A stretch of 64,000 nt of DNA, taken from NCBI GenBank assembly GCA_026182355.1, contig JAPFBL010001929.1, positions 2,968,001 to 3,032,000 on the forward strand, given 5' to 3'. Every line of letters begins with the position of its first letter. Position 1 is the stretch's first letter. Positions 32,166-43,031 of the stretch are shown in pieces. A program made the translations under genes and the position numbers. Source of the DNA: Hermatobates lingyangjiaoensis. Its lineage: Eukaryota > Arthropoda > Insecta > Hemiptera > Hermatobatidae. The notes below the pieces were generated by a model, which saw nothing but the letters and a program-made list of their open reading frames with translations, did not search any database and was not told the DNA's origin.

Positions 32166-32290
32166 CAAAAATAAAGTTTTCCAGAACTCGGTCAGTTCAT
32201 AAGGTTTAAATTAAACTCTCATTGCCACCATTTCGGTTTTAATCTAATACCTTTTTCATAGGCCAACAAAACAGAGGAAATATAAGAAAT
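32166..32290 (-). mobile_element. E-type half element
   Basis: ACTCGGTCAGTTCATAAGG, TTAAACTCTCATTGCC and ATTTCGGTTTTAATC, then CTTTTTCATAGG. On the minus strand CTATGAA, A-rich stem and CCGAAATGG resemble a hammerhead core that has lost several positions. Confidence 0.5.
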
Positions 32291-32729
32291 AATCCGATTA
32301 TTCAAAAATCAAACATCATAAAAAACAAAATTAGTTACAAATAAGAAATTATAATAAAAATTTGGATAATGGGTTAGTAAGAGAACTTACAGAAGTATAC
32401 AATTTTAAAATAGAAAAATAAGTATTACATTATAAATTATTTTACAAAGAAAAATAGTCTGTTGATTTCAAGAATAACTGTCTACTTGGAATAAAAGCGA
32501 GACACTGGACGGAAAAAACAAGCAAGGCAACCAAATTTCAACCAAATAATGTATGTAATATTATGCACGGTGTATATGAAATACTTACAGTAAAGTCAAA
32601 TGCACAAAATAAATAGGTAAAGATAGGTAATTTAATAAAATGAAATTACTTTTAAAAATTTTAGAATGAAATCAATTTCAATTATAATTAATCAACAAAA
32701 ATTATTGAGCTTCTCTACCAAAAAAAAAT
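32291..32729. other. Non-coding AT-rich stretch
   Basis: Nothing recognised. Confidence 0.4.
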
Positions 32730-33017
32730 ATTACTCAAACGAATTTCTAAAAATCAAACTTTCGTTGCCAAAGTTTTGGTTGTATTTTAGAAACTTTTTC
32801 ATACGCAGAAATAATAATTTTTTAACTAATACAATGAAATTTACATTATTTAAAAGAACAACAACTGCACCTAGTTTAGTCGAGGGTTTTGTCCGGTTAA
32901 GATTGTTGTTCTTTTAATTAATGTAAATTACATTTTCTTAGTAAACAAAATTATTTCTTCTACCTATAAAAAGGTTTTAAAATAAAACTGACACATCGGC
33001 AACGAGAGTTTGATATT

Positions 33018-33019
<2 letters not shown>
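32730..33019. mobile_element. E-type foldback, decayed
   Basis: Left arm with AATCAAACTTTCGTTGCC and TTTACATTATTTAAAAGAAC, right arm with GTTCTTTTAATTAATGTAAA and GGCAACGAGAGTTTGAT, ending in (TA)n. Confidence 0.5.

Positions 33020-33073
<54 letters not shown>
33020..33073. repeat. (TA)n microsatellite
   Basis: About 27 units between the E-type foldback and the type 1 PLE. Confidence 0.95.
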
Positions 33074-33077
<4 letters not shown>

Positions 33078-33155
33078 GATGAATCACAATAAACACGTGA
33101 TACAATCAATGAAAACAAACCACAAGGAAAAAAAAAGAAAACAGATAGAAAAAAT

Positions 33156-33190
33156 GCTCTGAGGCCTTTCAATTTATGTCATCAGAGAGC
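33156..33190 (-). ncRNA. Hammerhead-like motif, M family, in the main PLE copy
   Basis: Mirror of 35056-35090: GCTCT, CTGATGA, C, weak stem, GAA, AGGCCT, C, AGAGC. Confidence 0.55.
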
Positions 33191-33562
33191 AAACAAGGTA
33201 AGAACTAGAAGGTAACATCAAAGGTGTGTACAAGGAAGGTAACTAAACAGCTGGGAAAACAAAAGTCGAAGAGGCATAATAAGAGAAAAACAAAAAATAC
33301 CCAATACAATTAAACAATGCAAAATGAACAATAAGAAAATTAATTAAATTAAAAAAAAAAAAAAATAAAAATAAAATAAAAAAAAAATAAAAATATAAAT
33401 AGAATAAGAAACAAGTGTTATATATAATTCCTAACTATAAACAATATATAATAAATATAAACAAATAGATACAAATTAAATTAATGCAATATCAAAAAAT
33501 AAACAATAATAAATGATTAACAAAACAAGAATACATGAGAAAGTAAATAAGTCAAATAAAAA

Positions 33563-34562
33563 TTATGTTCTATTATTAGAATCCACAATCTGGTCAGAGT
33601 TCATGTTCAACGTTGCAAGTACATTCCGAAGGTCACCCACAGGACCAATTTGCCTAACTATACCTTCAATTAAAATTTCATCCAATCTAAAAAGCCCATG
33701 ACTTATATTTATTAGTTTATCAAAATTATACTTAATTAGGGCACTTTCTACTAAGTTCCTTTCCACATCAGATGAGAGAAATATCAATTCCTTGGAATCT
33801 TCCCATTTTATTGAATGATTTTTGGAATTAATATGTTGGAACAAGGCACTTGATTCTTCTTGCCTCCTGATAGTGTATTTATGTTGCTTCACTCTAGTAA
33901 GCAAACTTTTTCCCGTTTGTCCAACATATGAAAAATCACAATCTCTACAAGGAATTCTATAAACACAACCTTCCTTTTCTTTTCTTTCACAATTATTTAC
34001 AAGTCTGTTTAATAATTTCCCACCACTACTGAAAACAACTGAAATATCCATTTTTTTCAAAAATACTGGGATCTCTTTTAAGGTTTGATTAAAGGGAACA
34101 ACCAGAAGGTTTCTATTTGTAAAGGGTTCTTTCTCAGTTCTGGTTCTCAAAGATTCTTTAGTTTCTTTCAATACTTTGTTTATTAGGGATCTTGGATATC
34201 TTAATGATGAGGCAATTTGATAAATGTTTTCAATTTCATCATTCAGGAATTCTTCACTACACAATTTAAACGCTCTTAGGAACATATTTCTGAAAACAGC
34301 TTTTTTGACATTTGAAGGATGAGCGGAGAAAAAATGCACATAAGAAGGAACATGGGTAGATTTTCTAAAAATACTATATTTTAGATTATGCCCATACCGA
34401 TGTAAATTTAAATCAAGAAAAGGTAACTTATTATTGCTTTCAAGTTCTAGAGTGAAATCAATAGACGGAACGCACTTATTAAGGCTGTTCAAAAAATCTG
34501 CAACACATTCATTGTCTGGCCAAACACACAAAACATCATCCACGTATCGAAGCCATCTAGCA
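33563..34562 (-). pseudogene. Penelope-like reverse transcriptase (C-terminal half) and GIY-YIG endonuclease
   Basis: Reading begins at the 5' truncation with ARWLRYVDDVLCVWPDN: YVDD is the catalytic motif of the reverse transcriptase palm. Next come the thumb (NKLPFLDLNLHRYG, RSLINKVLKETKES) and the linker (FKKM-like LKKMDISVVFSSGGKLL). The endonuclease follows: CVYRIPCRDCDFSYVGQTG with the CxxC and YVG motifs, then TRVKQHKY and NLVESALIKY. About 333 codons without a stop. The frame is also open upstream across the junction, but those 58 codons (from Met at 34735) are antisense to the element's own 3' end and are not real PLE protein. The 5' half of the reverse transcriptase is missing, so it cannot work alone. 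Confidence 0.9.
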
Positions 34563-35055
34563 TTGGATGAAATTTTAATTGAAGGTATAGTTAGGCAAAT
34601 TGGTCCTGTGGGTGACCTTCGGAATGTACTTGCAACGTTGAACATGAACTCTGACCAGATTGTGGATTCTAATAATAGAACATAATTTTTATTTGACTTA
34701 TTTACTTTCTCATGTATTCTTGTTTTGTTAATCATTTATTATTGTTTATTTTTTGATATTGCATTAATTTAATTTGTATCTATTTGTTTATATTTATTAT
34801 ATATTGTTTATAGTTAGGAATTATATATAACACTTGTTTCTTATTCTATTTATATTTTTATTTTTTTTTTATTTTATTTTTATTTTTTTTTTTTTAATTT
34901 AATTAATTTTCTTATTGTTCATTTTGCATTGTTTAATTGTATTGGGTATTTTTTGTTTTTCTCTTATTATGCCTCTTCGACTTTTGTTTTCCCAGCTGTT
35001 TAGTTACCTTCCTTGTACACACCTTTGATGTTACCTTCTAGTTCTTACCTTGTTT

Positions 35056-35090
35056 GCTCTCTGATGACATAAATTGAAAGGCCTCAGAGC
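35056..35090 (+). ncRNA. Hammerhead-like motif, M family
   Basis: Helix I GCTCT/AGAGC is fully paired; boxes CTGATGA and GAA are intact; AGGCCT is a six-base palindrome; C sits at the cleavage position. Helix II is weak (AT-rich, two pairs), which is the main doubt. Confidence 0.55.
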
Positions 35091-35138
35091 ATTTTTTCTA
35101 TCTGTTTTCTTTTTTTTCCTTGTGGTTTGTTTTCATAT

Positions 35139-35356
35139 ATATACAACAGTTCATAATTGAGGATAGGTAAGGTAATCCACGGCTTACTTGCCGTTGCGTC
35201 TACAACGTTGCTCCCTTTCTCTTTTCTCCTGAAGACCGATTGCCCGAAAATTTGAGTTTGTAAGTATGTTTCTTTAGTTTGTGTGCTACCTATCCTCAAT
35301 TTTAAACTGTTATTGTGTCCATTTTAGACCGTTTTTTCATTTATTAAGTGAATATA
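35139..35356 (+). mobile_element. C-type PLE terminus
   Basis: TTGCCGTTGCGTCTACAACG, TCTCTTTTCTCCTG core, tail TTTTTTCATTTATTAAGTG into (TA)n. A short inverted bit (TTCATAATTGAGGATAGG, mirrored at 35289-35306) precedes it. Confidence 0.65.
35225..35258 (+). ncRNA. Hammerhead-like motif, C family
   Basis: CTC, CTGAAGA, C, short imperfect stem in CGATTGCCC, GAA, AATT, T, GAG. Confidence 0.45.
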
Positions 35357-35394
35357 TATATTTATAATAAATTTAAATAATTAACAATGTATAT

Positions 35395-35514
35395 AATATA
35401 TGTATATAAAATCTTTCACCTTTTCAGCATGTTTCTTTCATCTGTTCTCCTGAAGAAGTAGAACTGTGTTAGAAAGTAACAAGCTATAATTGTGCTTCCT
35501 AAGTTTAATTTTTA

Positions 35515-35547
<33 letters not shown>
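35395..35547 (+). mobile_element. Unassigned PLE-like terminus
   Basis: CTCCTGAAGAAGTAGAACTG then GAAAGTAACAAG and a T-rich tail into (TA)n. Layout fits a terminus; the stem is not convincing. Confidence 0.35.
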
Positions 35548-35551
<4 letters not shown>

Positions 35552-35559
35552 CAAAAATT

Positions 35560-36150
35560 GTTATTGACCTCTTCTATTCTATTCACTGTTTTGTTATTGA
35601 GAGCTAGGTCAAATAAATGTTTAGCAATAAGAAAGAAAATGTTAGCCATATTTATACAAACATTCTTTCCCATCACCAGTCATAATAACAATAGTAAATC
35701 ATTGTAACATGGATGATAACCTTAAGTCATAAACTAACCTTTCTTCATGTAACCTTCATATGATCACCCGCCCTGTTTTGTGGAAATGATAGATGAATTA
35801 ACAAGTAGTGTTTTTCGGATTTATAACCAATTAATTCTTATGTAACTAAAATAACCAGTAGCACACTTTCCAAGGTAAAACTAATTTCCTTTTGTCTGAT
35901 ACTTTCAAATAGATGTGTACTCAACAACTCTGATTATAAAATAACCTTTTGTATGTATCTGTTGGTTGTAACAAAAGTGTGTGTTATTTCTCTATGTGAG
36001 TTGTAGATTGTTTTGATAAATGTATTATAGTCTTACTCTAATTTTAGCCCTGATGATGATGTACAAATACATCGAAACGTCGGCCTAGAAAGGAGTTTAT
36101 TTTCTTTTATTTGACCTAGCCCTCAATAACAAAACAGTGAATATATATAT
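35560..36150. mobile_element. J-type PLE-like foldback with short arms
   Basis: Inverted 36-bp segment at 35582-35617 (ACTGTTTTGTTATTGAG...) mirrors 36106-36140 at the (TA)n end. The roughly 490-bp interior is unique and has no reading frame; a clear hammerhead-like core lies near its right end. Confidence 0.65.
36042..36090 (+). ncRNA. Hammerhead-like motif, J family (clear copy)
   Basis: CTGATGA, one T, six-pair stem GATGTA-CAAA-TACATC, GAA, palindrome ACGT, C, GGC. Helix I pairs GCC with GGC. All core residues are intact. Confidence 0.6.
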
Positions 36151-37645
36151 ATAGTTGCAAAATAGTGAGCTATTTCAATCTGAACAACACATTAAACAAA
36201 TTTAAATGCTTTTGTCATAAAGTTTTCGAAGAATATTATAAAAATCCCTAGGCTTCAGTGGGACTGGTGGAAACATATTTCTTTCAAGCACCCCAAGGAG
36301 ATAGATCCAATCCAAACAAGTCAAGTTTGAATTTAATATTGGGGCAGAAATATCTTATGCGTACACCCTTCTGAGGGAATATAAACTTTTATAGCTGAGA
36401 CTATTACAATTCCAAGCACTCGTAAAAAAAAAAGTCCTATCTATTCCAAGAGTCTGGGAAAAATTTAATAAATCCGTCATGTAGTCAGCCAGTTACTCTT
36501 CCTTTATGCTGCTTCCATTTAAAATTAAGTTTACATGCATATAAGGCACTTGTAAAAAGTGAAGATATTTTGTAGTTTCTGAATGTACATCAGTTTTGAA
36601 CAAATAATAGTTCTGTAGTTTTGGGTTTATTTTAGCTCATACTTTTATTAAAAATTCTCAGTATACATACACAACACGCACAGACACATGGGCGTATATT
36701 ATATAAATAAACAAGATTTCATAAGGGCAGATGAAATTAAAATCAATATCTAAACCACAGTAAGAAATTCAGGAATGACCTCGGTGTTTCAACCAAAAAT
36801 AATTGTTTTCTACATAACCAAACACACTTGATCTGAGGTGTGAAACGTCCACATGAGAAGTGAACATGTAGAGTCTTATTATGCTTTCCACTGTAAGTTG
36901 ATGTATTATTCTGACAAGAACCAAGCGTTTTAATTGAAAGTTATTGGTCTCACTTCTGAATATATATATTTTTTTGAATAATGCTCAATGTTTGGGTTAT
37001 TCCAAATGAAGGAAAAACTGCTAACAACATTTACACTTTGTCAAATAGCCAGAGGTAACAAGTAAAGAAAAAGTAAAAATAACAGTACGTTTTTGAGGGC
37101 GACAAAAGTTTACTCCCTTGAATTTCTTAATAAAATCAGATAATTTATTATATTCCCACTTATTAAAATAATTCACCTTTTATATTGACAAAGCCAACAA
37201 AGATTCTAAATAACTTACGCCAACAGCTTATGAGATTAAAGAATCAAATATCCAACGTACCGGAATGATTGCATATGCCTCTCATAGATACGCCCTGAAG
37301 AGGACGAAAATAACTTCCATACATTTTTGAACACCTGGCTATTTGAGATGAACAATATAGGACCATTTTTTAAACTTTCTTCATGATATATATGAATAAA
37401 AAAGACTCATATGTAAATGTACTACCGTATAAATGTTTACAGTAACTTTATTTACTAATTTTTTTATTTAATCTCAAATATGATAGTTTAACCACGTCAT
37501 AAATCTCTGAAACTACTTCCTAGACTGGATTATAATCATGACTTCACAAATGCTTTTAATAGACATAACGTATAGATTTTAATAAATAAAATCTGTCCTA
37601 CAGAACTGGAGTATGGTTTATTTACATTTCCTGTAAATATTGTCA
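36151..37645. other. Non-coding stretch
   Basis: A decayed D tail scrap lies at about 36713-36775 (ATTTCATAAGGGCAG, TCAATATCTAAACCACAG). Otherwise nothing recognised. Confidence 0.4.
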
Positions 37646-37757
37646 TAATATATATATATATATATATATATTGTAAACAGGAAAACAATCCAGAAGGACA
37701 ACAAACGTTTCACGATGAATCACAAACACAGAGCTAAGGAACAAACACACTTACTGT

Positions 37758-37790
37758 CTCTAATTTTCGGTTGAACCGTCATCAGGAGAG
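37758..37790 (-). ncRNA. Hammerhead-like motif, B family (intact)
   Basis: CTCTC, CTGATGA, one C, stem GGT-TCA-ACC, GAA, palindrome AATT, A, GAG. Helix I pairs CTC with GAG. Confidence 0.55.
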
Positions 37791-38254
37791 TTGAGATTGG
37801 GACACCAAGCGCACTTGTGAAGCGACAGTTGGAGACCAACAGTGTTGTCACACGCGTGCCCGGTTCACGCGTAAAAGGTAGTAAACTACCTTTTTAAAGG
37901 TAGGGCTGTTCTGAATGGTTAGAGATTAGTTTACCTTTGACTATTATTATTTTTTGATTATTATCCTTTTATTTTTAGCTTAAATTATTATTTTTACAAC
38001 TTTATTCCAATTATCCTCATCATTATTATTATTTGAGTATCTATTATTTATTTTGTTTCAGCTATTTTCCTCTTCTTCATTATTATCTTTTAACTTTTAT
38101 TATTTATATTTCATAATTTTCTTCATTTTTACTTTCCATTTCTTAGCTTATTCTTAGTTAATTTTTCTTACCTCACTCGAACCGGGCACGCGTGTGACAA
38201 CACTGTTGGTCTCCAACCGTCGCTTCACAATTGCGCTTGGTGTCCCTATCTCAA

Positions 38255-38290
38255 CTCTCCTGATGACGGTTCAACCAAAAATTAGAAACA
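38255..38290 (+). ncRNA. Hammerhead-like motif, B family, right arm
   Basis: Same as the left arm except AAA in place of GAA, a change expected to abolish cleavage. Confidence 0.4.
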
Positions 38291-38341
38291 GTAAGTGTGT
38301 TTGTTCCTTAGTTCTGTGTTTGTGATTCATCTTGAAACGTA

Positions 38342-39907
38342 TATATATAGATCAGACTGGTAAACCATTAAATTTACATATCAAAAAGTTCAATACTCTT
38401 TAGTTCCAGGAAGACAAAGTTGGGACTCATTTTTGTATATACAGAATGATATTCATGTTTTAAATTAAACATAAGCTAAAATAGTTATGAGAAATTGATG
38501 CTCTGTCAAAAAATGTTATCAAGTCTAGTACAAATTTGTTTTTTTCTTCTGTTTCAAATACTGTCATACGGGAATGTATTATTCCCGTACAATAGACTAA
38601 CTGAGTCAAATATTTGATCAATTGGTATATCTGACAATACCAAAACGAAGATAATTTACAATTAATAGATTGAAGTTTAATCATGAATTCATTTATAGTT
38701 ATATCGTAAAATTTAAAAAGAAATAATTTTTTAACAATGAATATTAAATAATTTATAGTTCTTAATTTCACAAATAGAATAAGAACAAACGAATGAGGCT
38801 TTATGATGTTTCCAAATAACAAAAAGTTAATTAAAATGCCGAGCAGAAATACCTGCATCTCTGACAGGTGAAAATCAAAATAAACAAATGGTAAAGCCTG
38901 TTTTACCTTTTACAGTATTCTTTTTTTTTTCTTTGGGTTGTTAGGAGAAAATAGACGATGGCCACAAAAAAAATGTTACAGAAACAATACATGGATTTAT
39001 AAAGTTTTAATGAAGCAAAAGTTCTAAACAGACATTCTATACAGTTATCTGTTTATAAATATATTTTTTAAATTGAATATTTTGCTATCCATTTGTGGCT
39101 TATGATATTTATAGATTTGACTTTAAAAGCTATCCATGGATAGCTTTTTTGCATAATTTACCATAGGTATTACGTTTTTTCTGTTTGTATTTATGTCTAT
39201 AAAAATATAAATTCATATTCTATATTCTTGAATAAGGAGTAAAGATAAGTAAAATAAGAACAGAATTATCACATTTGAATTCTTCATTTTACTTTATACC
39301 ATACTTAGAAAACTCTCACATCTCCCATTTTACGTTCCAAACATTATCACTCACTGAGATCTTAAGGTCTAATTCGTTCGCAACTATGCAAAAGATCGTT
39401 ACAAACGATTCCACAGTAAACTCTCAGCTCATCCAAACCCACTCAGTCAAAATCTTTCCCTACTAGTGATCCCCACAAACCTCCCAAGACGGCTAAAACG
39501 GTAATGGCCACGTGACCTACTCTCGTCATAAAGATCAAATATAGTTCCGGAGTGCCACCAATCGGTGTCCACCCGATTTTGCGCTACAAAATCCAAAAGC
39601 TAAAGAAGAAACCCTGAAACAAAATTACTTCTAAATACATTAAATTGTAGTCGAAGTATACAAAAATACAAAGAAAAAAAACTTGGTAAAAACAAAAAAA
39701 TACGTAACAACTGAAAAATTTTAAATATTCCTTTTCAAAATATCAAATACTGAAAACACAATATATTTTTTCTTAGTTTATTTACTTAAAGCATACATTC
39801 TGAGAGCATGACTTACTAATCAAGAATATCATGAGAAATGCATTTTAATATTAAAAATCATCTTTTTTACGTTATCGTGTAATATACTGAAGAATATTTT
39901 CAGTGTA
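38342..39907. other. Non-coding AT-rich stretch
   Basis: A perfect 24-nt palindrome centred on ATCCATGGAT lies at 39125-39148. No gene supported. Confidence 0.4.
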
Positions 39908-40165
39908 TAATGGGCAAGGTAGCCCAATGACATGTACACGTACTTACTTTTAGAATGGTAGATCAGGGGTCTATACCTAAATTAATACCTACTCTGCCCC
40001 TTGATTTATTCACGAGAATGTTAAAATATTTCGAAGATTTACAGGTCCCTAGCTTGTACAATGTCAGGTACTTGTTAAAAGCCCTTACTTCATTTTAGCA
40101 AGACTAACATAAATTTCAGTTAGACAAATTTTAGGACTCCCAATATAGAACATTCATTCAGTAGT
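39908..40165 (+). mobile_element. tRNA-headed SINE, diverged copy
   Basis: Head GGGCAAGGTAGCCCAATGAC, then CAATGTCAGGTACTTG and AAATTTTAGGACTCCC as in the other copies. Confidence 0.65.
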
Positions 40166-41088
40166 ACTTATCACAATGGTCTGATGTTCGGCTTATACAT
40201 GTTGTATTAAACATATGTATTCTGATACACATATTTCTATACACGCTGGATAATGTACAGTTTCTGAATATATATCATTCTTAGAGATCTATCCAAAACA
40301 GAGAGAGGAGTTTTATAAAAAACAAGCTAACAGACAGACGCTATGCATCTTTATTTTACTAGACACGTTTTTCTGATCTTTCAAACAACTTTGAATATCC
40401 TTTATTGTAAAGGGCGAATTCTTTCTAGAAAAATGTGTGAAATTTGTGAACTAGTAGGAGTTTTGTTGATGACATAGAGTTTAAATTGGTATACTTTTTG
40501 TTAAAATCACATTATCTGTATAAAATATTTTAAGGCTAAAATAAGGGTATATAAAGAAATGATAAGGGTAAAGTATCAGTGTTTAAGTTTTCTATGTGAT
40601 CAACTTTTGTTATGGCATTAGCTTGAGAAGGGGAATGCATTGGCAGTATGGGCGGTCAACTCTATCCCTGAACGATAAACTGCCTCTATCGACCTGTTTA
40701 CTATCCGCTTCCGATAACACAGGCAACTGCAACCTTTATTCCAAAGTTTCATTCATTTCAGTTTAGTACTTGTTGATTGTTGAGAAAATTTTTTTCCCTC
40801 TATGTATGGTAGGTTGAGTTGAACGTAACTAATACAACAAGCAATACAAATATTCAAGTATTGAATAATACAGAAGGAAAAGGAACAAAACAATATGTTC
40901 AATGGTATATAAGGAAAAATAAAGCGTGAAAGGGAGAGAGGTGTGAACCATATCAGTGTATAAGAGAAACAAAGACAAGAACATATAATAGCAAGAATAG
41001 AGTTTTCTTTCCTTGTGTAAAAACTGAAATTATTCTGAAATTATTATGTACAAACTCATCTGTATCAATTCAATGAAAGGGACCATTT
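40166..41088. other. Non-coding stretch
   Basis: A GC-richer patch at about 40620-40740 is not recognised; nothing else. Confidence 0.4.
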
Positions 41089-41113
41089 ATATATATATAT
41101 ATATATATATATT

Positions 41114-41142
41114 AAAGAAGATTTGCTGCCTATTTATATAAA
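41114..41142 (+). pseudogene. Stub of a PLE reading-frame start
   Basis: KEDLLPIYINK, here running away from a (TA)n tract at 41089-41113. Too short to say more. Confidence 0.35.
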
Positions 41143-41174
41143 TAAACTAGAATTTTCAAAAGAACACACAAAAA

Positions 41175-41226
41175 AGAAATCCCTGAACTCACAACTATGA
41201 TTTGATGTCCTCGTCGTCAGGAATAG
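41175..41226 (-). ncRNA. Hammerhead-like motif, G family, decayed
   Basis: CTGACGA, one C, GAGGACATC with two end pairs, then AAA for GAA. A sister copy is at 53205-53245. Unlikely to be active. Confidence 0.3.
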
Positions 41227-41462
41227 ATGTAAATCGCTCCAAAGGCTGATAACGACTGGCTTGGCGTTCAAACAGAAGCACTCAAACAGTACCTGTATAG
41301 CCAACTTTCAGAGGAAAGGGATACAAGGAAGATAAAGAAATAAAAGCCAAATACAAATTAAATTAATGAAAACATTTAACTAAAATAAAATTAAAAGCTA
41401 ATAGCAACTTATAGAAAAAATAAATAAATAAATAAAATAAATTAAACTAAAAAATAAATCTG

Positions 41463-41765
41463 TTAAGTCTCATCAATTTGTCTTAGGACCTGTACATGGA
41501 AACAGTCATTGAAACTGAGTCCGTGGGAACCGTCATGAGTAGAAACGGGAAGGTCACTGCGTTTGACGACGGACGACCTGTGATTATTCAAACACGGGCT
41601 TAGCTTGGTGGAAGCCAAACCGACATAAAAGGAATCACACTGGGTGCAATCCAAACAGTAAATGCAGTTACCAGAGGTACAAGAGGTCTTGTGAGCGATA
41701 GGGTAGGTGCGTTTACTATGGAAGGAGGTAAAGGAACAGGATTGATGATAGGACAAGTAAGACAT
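41463..41765 (-). pseudogene. Type 3 PLE GIY-YIG endonuclease
   Basis: CIYCLDCTQCDSFYVGLAST shows the first tyrosine, the CxxC pair and the FYVG half of GIY-YIG; further on HRSSVVKRS and SFNDCFHVQVLRQ match the copy at 21.5 kb. About 100 codons without stop, but the reverse transcriptase is missing. Confidence 0.75.
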
Positions 41766-41837
41766 CCACGACGTCCTTCAGGACAAAAAAGAAAGCGAGA
41801 CTAAGCACGTTTTAGATGCAACGGCAAGTAACTTTGC

Positions 41838-42002
41838 TATATATATATTAGTGTATATTGGCAGCAGATTTTCTTGTAAACATATTTTATTAAAATAGAC
41901 GGCAGCTTCCGCAATCACGACGTTTTTGCTGGTGTTTTCTAATTTTCTAACTAGTTTTCTTTCGTAGGGAGTGATTTCAGGAAGAAGTTGTCCCAGAGAC
42001 AT
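41838..42002 (-). pseudogene. PLE reading-frame start fragment, minus strand
   Basis: MSLGQLLPEITPYERKLVRK, then NVVIAEAAVYFNKICLQENL and LPIYTN before a five-unit (TA) run. Mirrored by the fragment at 42173. Confidence 0.65.
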
Positions 42003-42172
42003 CGAAGAAACAATTCCATAGGTTACTCATTCTATAGGCCACTTCCACCATGTGTTTCTTATCAGCTGACATTCAAAATAGGTATTATGTCTGCTAGTGT
42101 TTTGCAATGGGCGGCGCCCAGAGGGCTTGCAAAATTAATATAAATAATGATTCAGAATAAATTATTTCTTCG

Positions 42173-42280
42173 ATGTCTCTGGGACAACTCCTTCATGAAA
42201 TCACTCCCTACCAAAGAAAACTAATTAGAAAACTAGAAAACACCAGAAAAAAGGTCGTGAATGCGGAAGCATATATAATA
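42173..42280 (+). pseudogene. PLE reading-frame start fragment, plus strand
   Basis: MSLGQLLHEITPYQRKLIRK, then KVVNAEA before (TA)-rich DNA. Forms a foldback with 41838-42002 across a 170-bp loop. Confidence 0.65.
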
Positions 42281-42429
42281 TAACATATTATATATAATAT
42301 ATTTTATTAAAATATGTATTTTAATACAATATATATATATATATATATATTCGTATACATGAGGAGCAGGCCTTAATTTATACAAGTTATAAATGAATAT
42401 ATATATATACTCATAAGTATATATTATGG

Positions 42430-42495
<66 letters not shown>

Positions 42496-42510
42496 TATAT
42501 ATATATATCC
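42281..42510. repeat. Complex (TA)-rich block
   Basis: Several (TA)n runs, the longest 42433-42492, separated by short scraps. Confidence 0.85.
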
Positions 42511-42795
42511 AAAACTTGAAACGGTCCAACAGGACTACTAGTTCACCCAGGAAAGAGAAAAACCGATAAAAACACACACAGAAAAGACTCAAAACGATAT
42601 TTCGACATTCATCGTCATCAGGCAGAAGTAGTCCCTTTGAATAGCTGAAGCTAACTCAAAGTAGTCAGGTAACTCAAAGTAGATAGCTTCAGCTACTCAA
42701 AGGGAATACTTCTGCCCGATGGCGTTGAATGTAGAAATATCGTTGTGAGTCTTTTTTGTGTGTGTTTTTATCTGTTTTTCTCTTTCCTGTGTGAA

Positions 42796-42798
<3 letters not shown>
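42511..42798. mobile_element. A-type PLE foldback
   Basis: Arms about 42525-42655 and 42665-42795. The left (minus-strand) core at about 42556-42626 has CTGATGA, C, weak stem, GAA, ATAT, C; the right core is decayed (CCGATGG). Confidence 0.65.

Positions 42799-42838
<40 letters not shown>
42799..42838. repeat. (TA)n microsatellite
   Basis: Between the A-type foldback and a reading-frame-start fragment. Confidence 0.95.
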
Positions 42839-42841
<3 letters not shown>

Positions 42842-43031
42842 TACTTCGGTAGCAGTCCTTCCTTTATACATGATTGGTTATACACGACTGAATATTGTCG
42901 ATCGATGATCTTCTTCTCCAACTTTTCAAGTTTGCGGAAAATTAATTTTTCGTTGTGAGAACAACGGTTCAAGGAATGAATTCTTCTTGTCGACGCGTTT
43001 CGACTGTCTACTGCAGTCATTTTCAAGACAC
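42839..43031 (-). mobile_element. PLE terminus: hammerhead-like core plus reading-frame start
   Basis: Minus strand: core (43031-42986), then FRKLEKLEKKIIDRQYSVVY and CIKEGLLPKYT into (TA)n. Same order as in the type 2 element at 55.3 kb. Confidence 0.65.
42986..43031 (-). ncRNA. Hammerhead-like motif, mutated boxes
   Basis: Helix I TGTC/GACA, stem GACTG-CAGTAGA-CAGTC, GAA, palindrome ACGCGT, C. The first box reads TTGAAAA instead of CTGAAGA, so the fold is kept but two essential bases are lost. Confidence 0.45.

Larger units (their letters stand above)
33075..35135 (-). mobile_element. Type 1 PLE with inverted copy of its own 3' end
   Basis: The main copy runs on the minus strand from 34562 to about 33075: half of a reverse transcriptase, GIY-YIG endonuclease, 3' UTR, hammerhead-like core, tail and (TA)n. 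Upstream of its truncated 5' end is an inverted copy of its last 573 bp (34563-35135), matching 33109-33682. So both outer ends are 3' ends and the unique 880 bp sit in the loop. The arms look practically identical, which points to one recent insertion event. Confidence 0.88.
37671..38341. mobile_element. B-type PLE foldback, long
   Basis: Arms 37671-37867 and about 38179-38341 with CCGGGCACGCGTGTGACAAC, CCAACCGTCGCTTCACAA and the core. The 310-bp loop holds ATT-rich 3' UTR sequence that is also found (inverted) at 21410-21530 next to the type 3 endonuclease. This ties the element to type 3 PLEs. Confidence 0.75.
41143..41840 (-). mobile_element. Type 3 PLE, 5'-truncated, joined to a C-type piece
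   Basis: Minus-strand order: C-type terminal piece (41840-41760), endonuclease (41765-41463), 3' UTR, G-type core (about 41226-41175), tail. The junction between the C piece and the endonuclease suggests template switching or nested insertion. Confidence 0.65.

Noticed and set aside
37290..37312. Hammerhead core CTGAAGAGGACGAAAA
   Set aside because: There is no room for helix II between the two boxes.
38460..38858. 132-codon minus-strand frame rich in Phe, Leu and Ile
   Set aside because: No known domain, low-complexity AT-driven composition and no flanking gene signals; could be an old membrane-protein relic but the sequence does not support it.
39125..39148. Perfect hairpin followed by T run, like a bacterial terminator
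   Set aside because: The setting is an animal genome and no bacterial-type gene precedes it; chance palindromes are common in AT-rich DNA.
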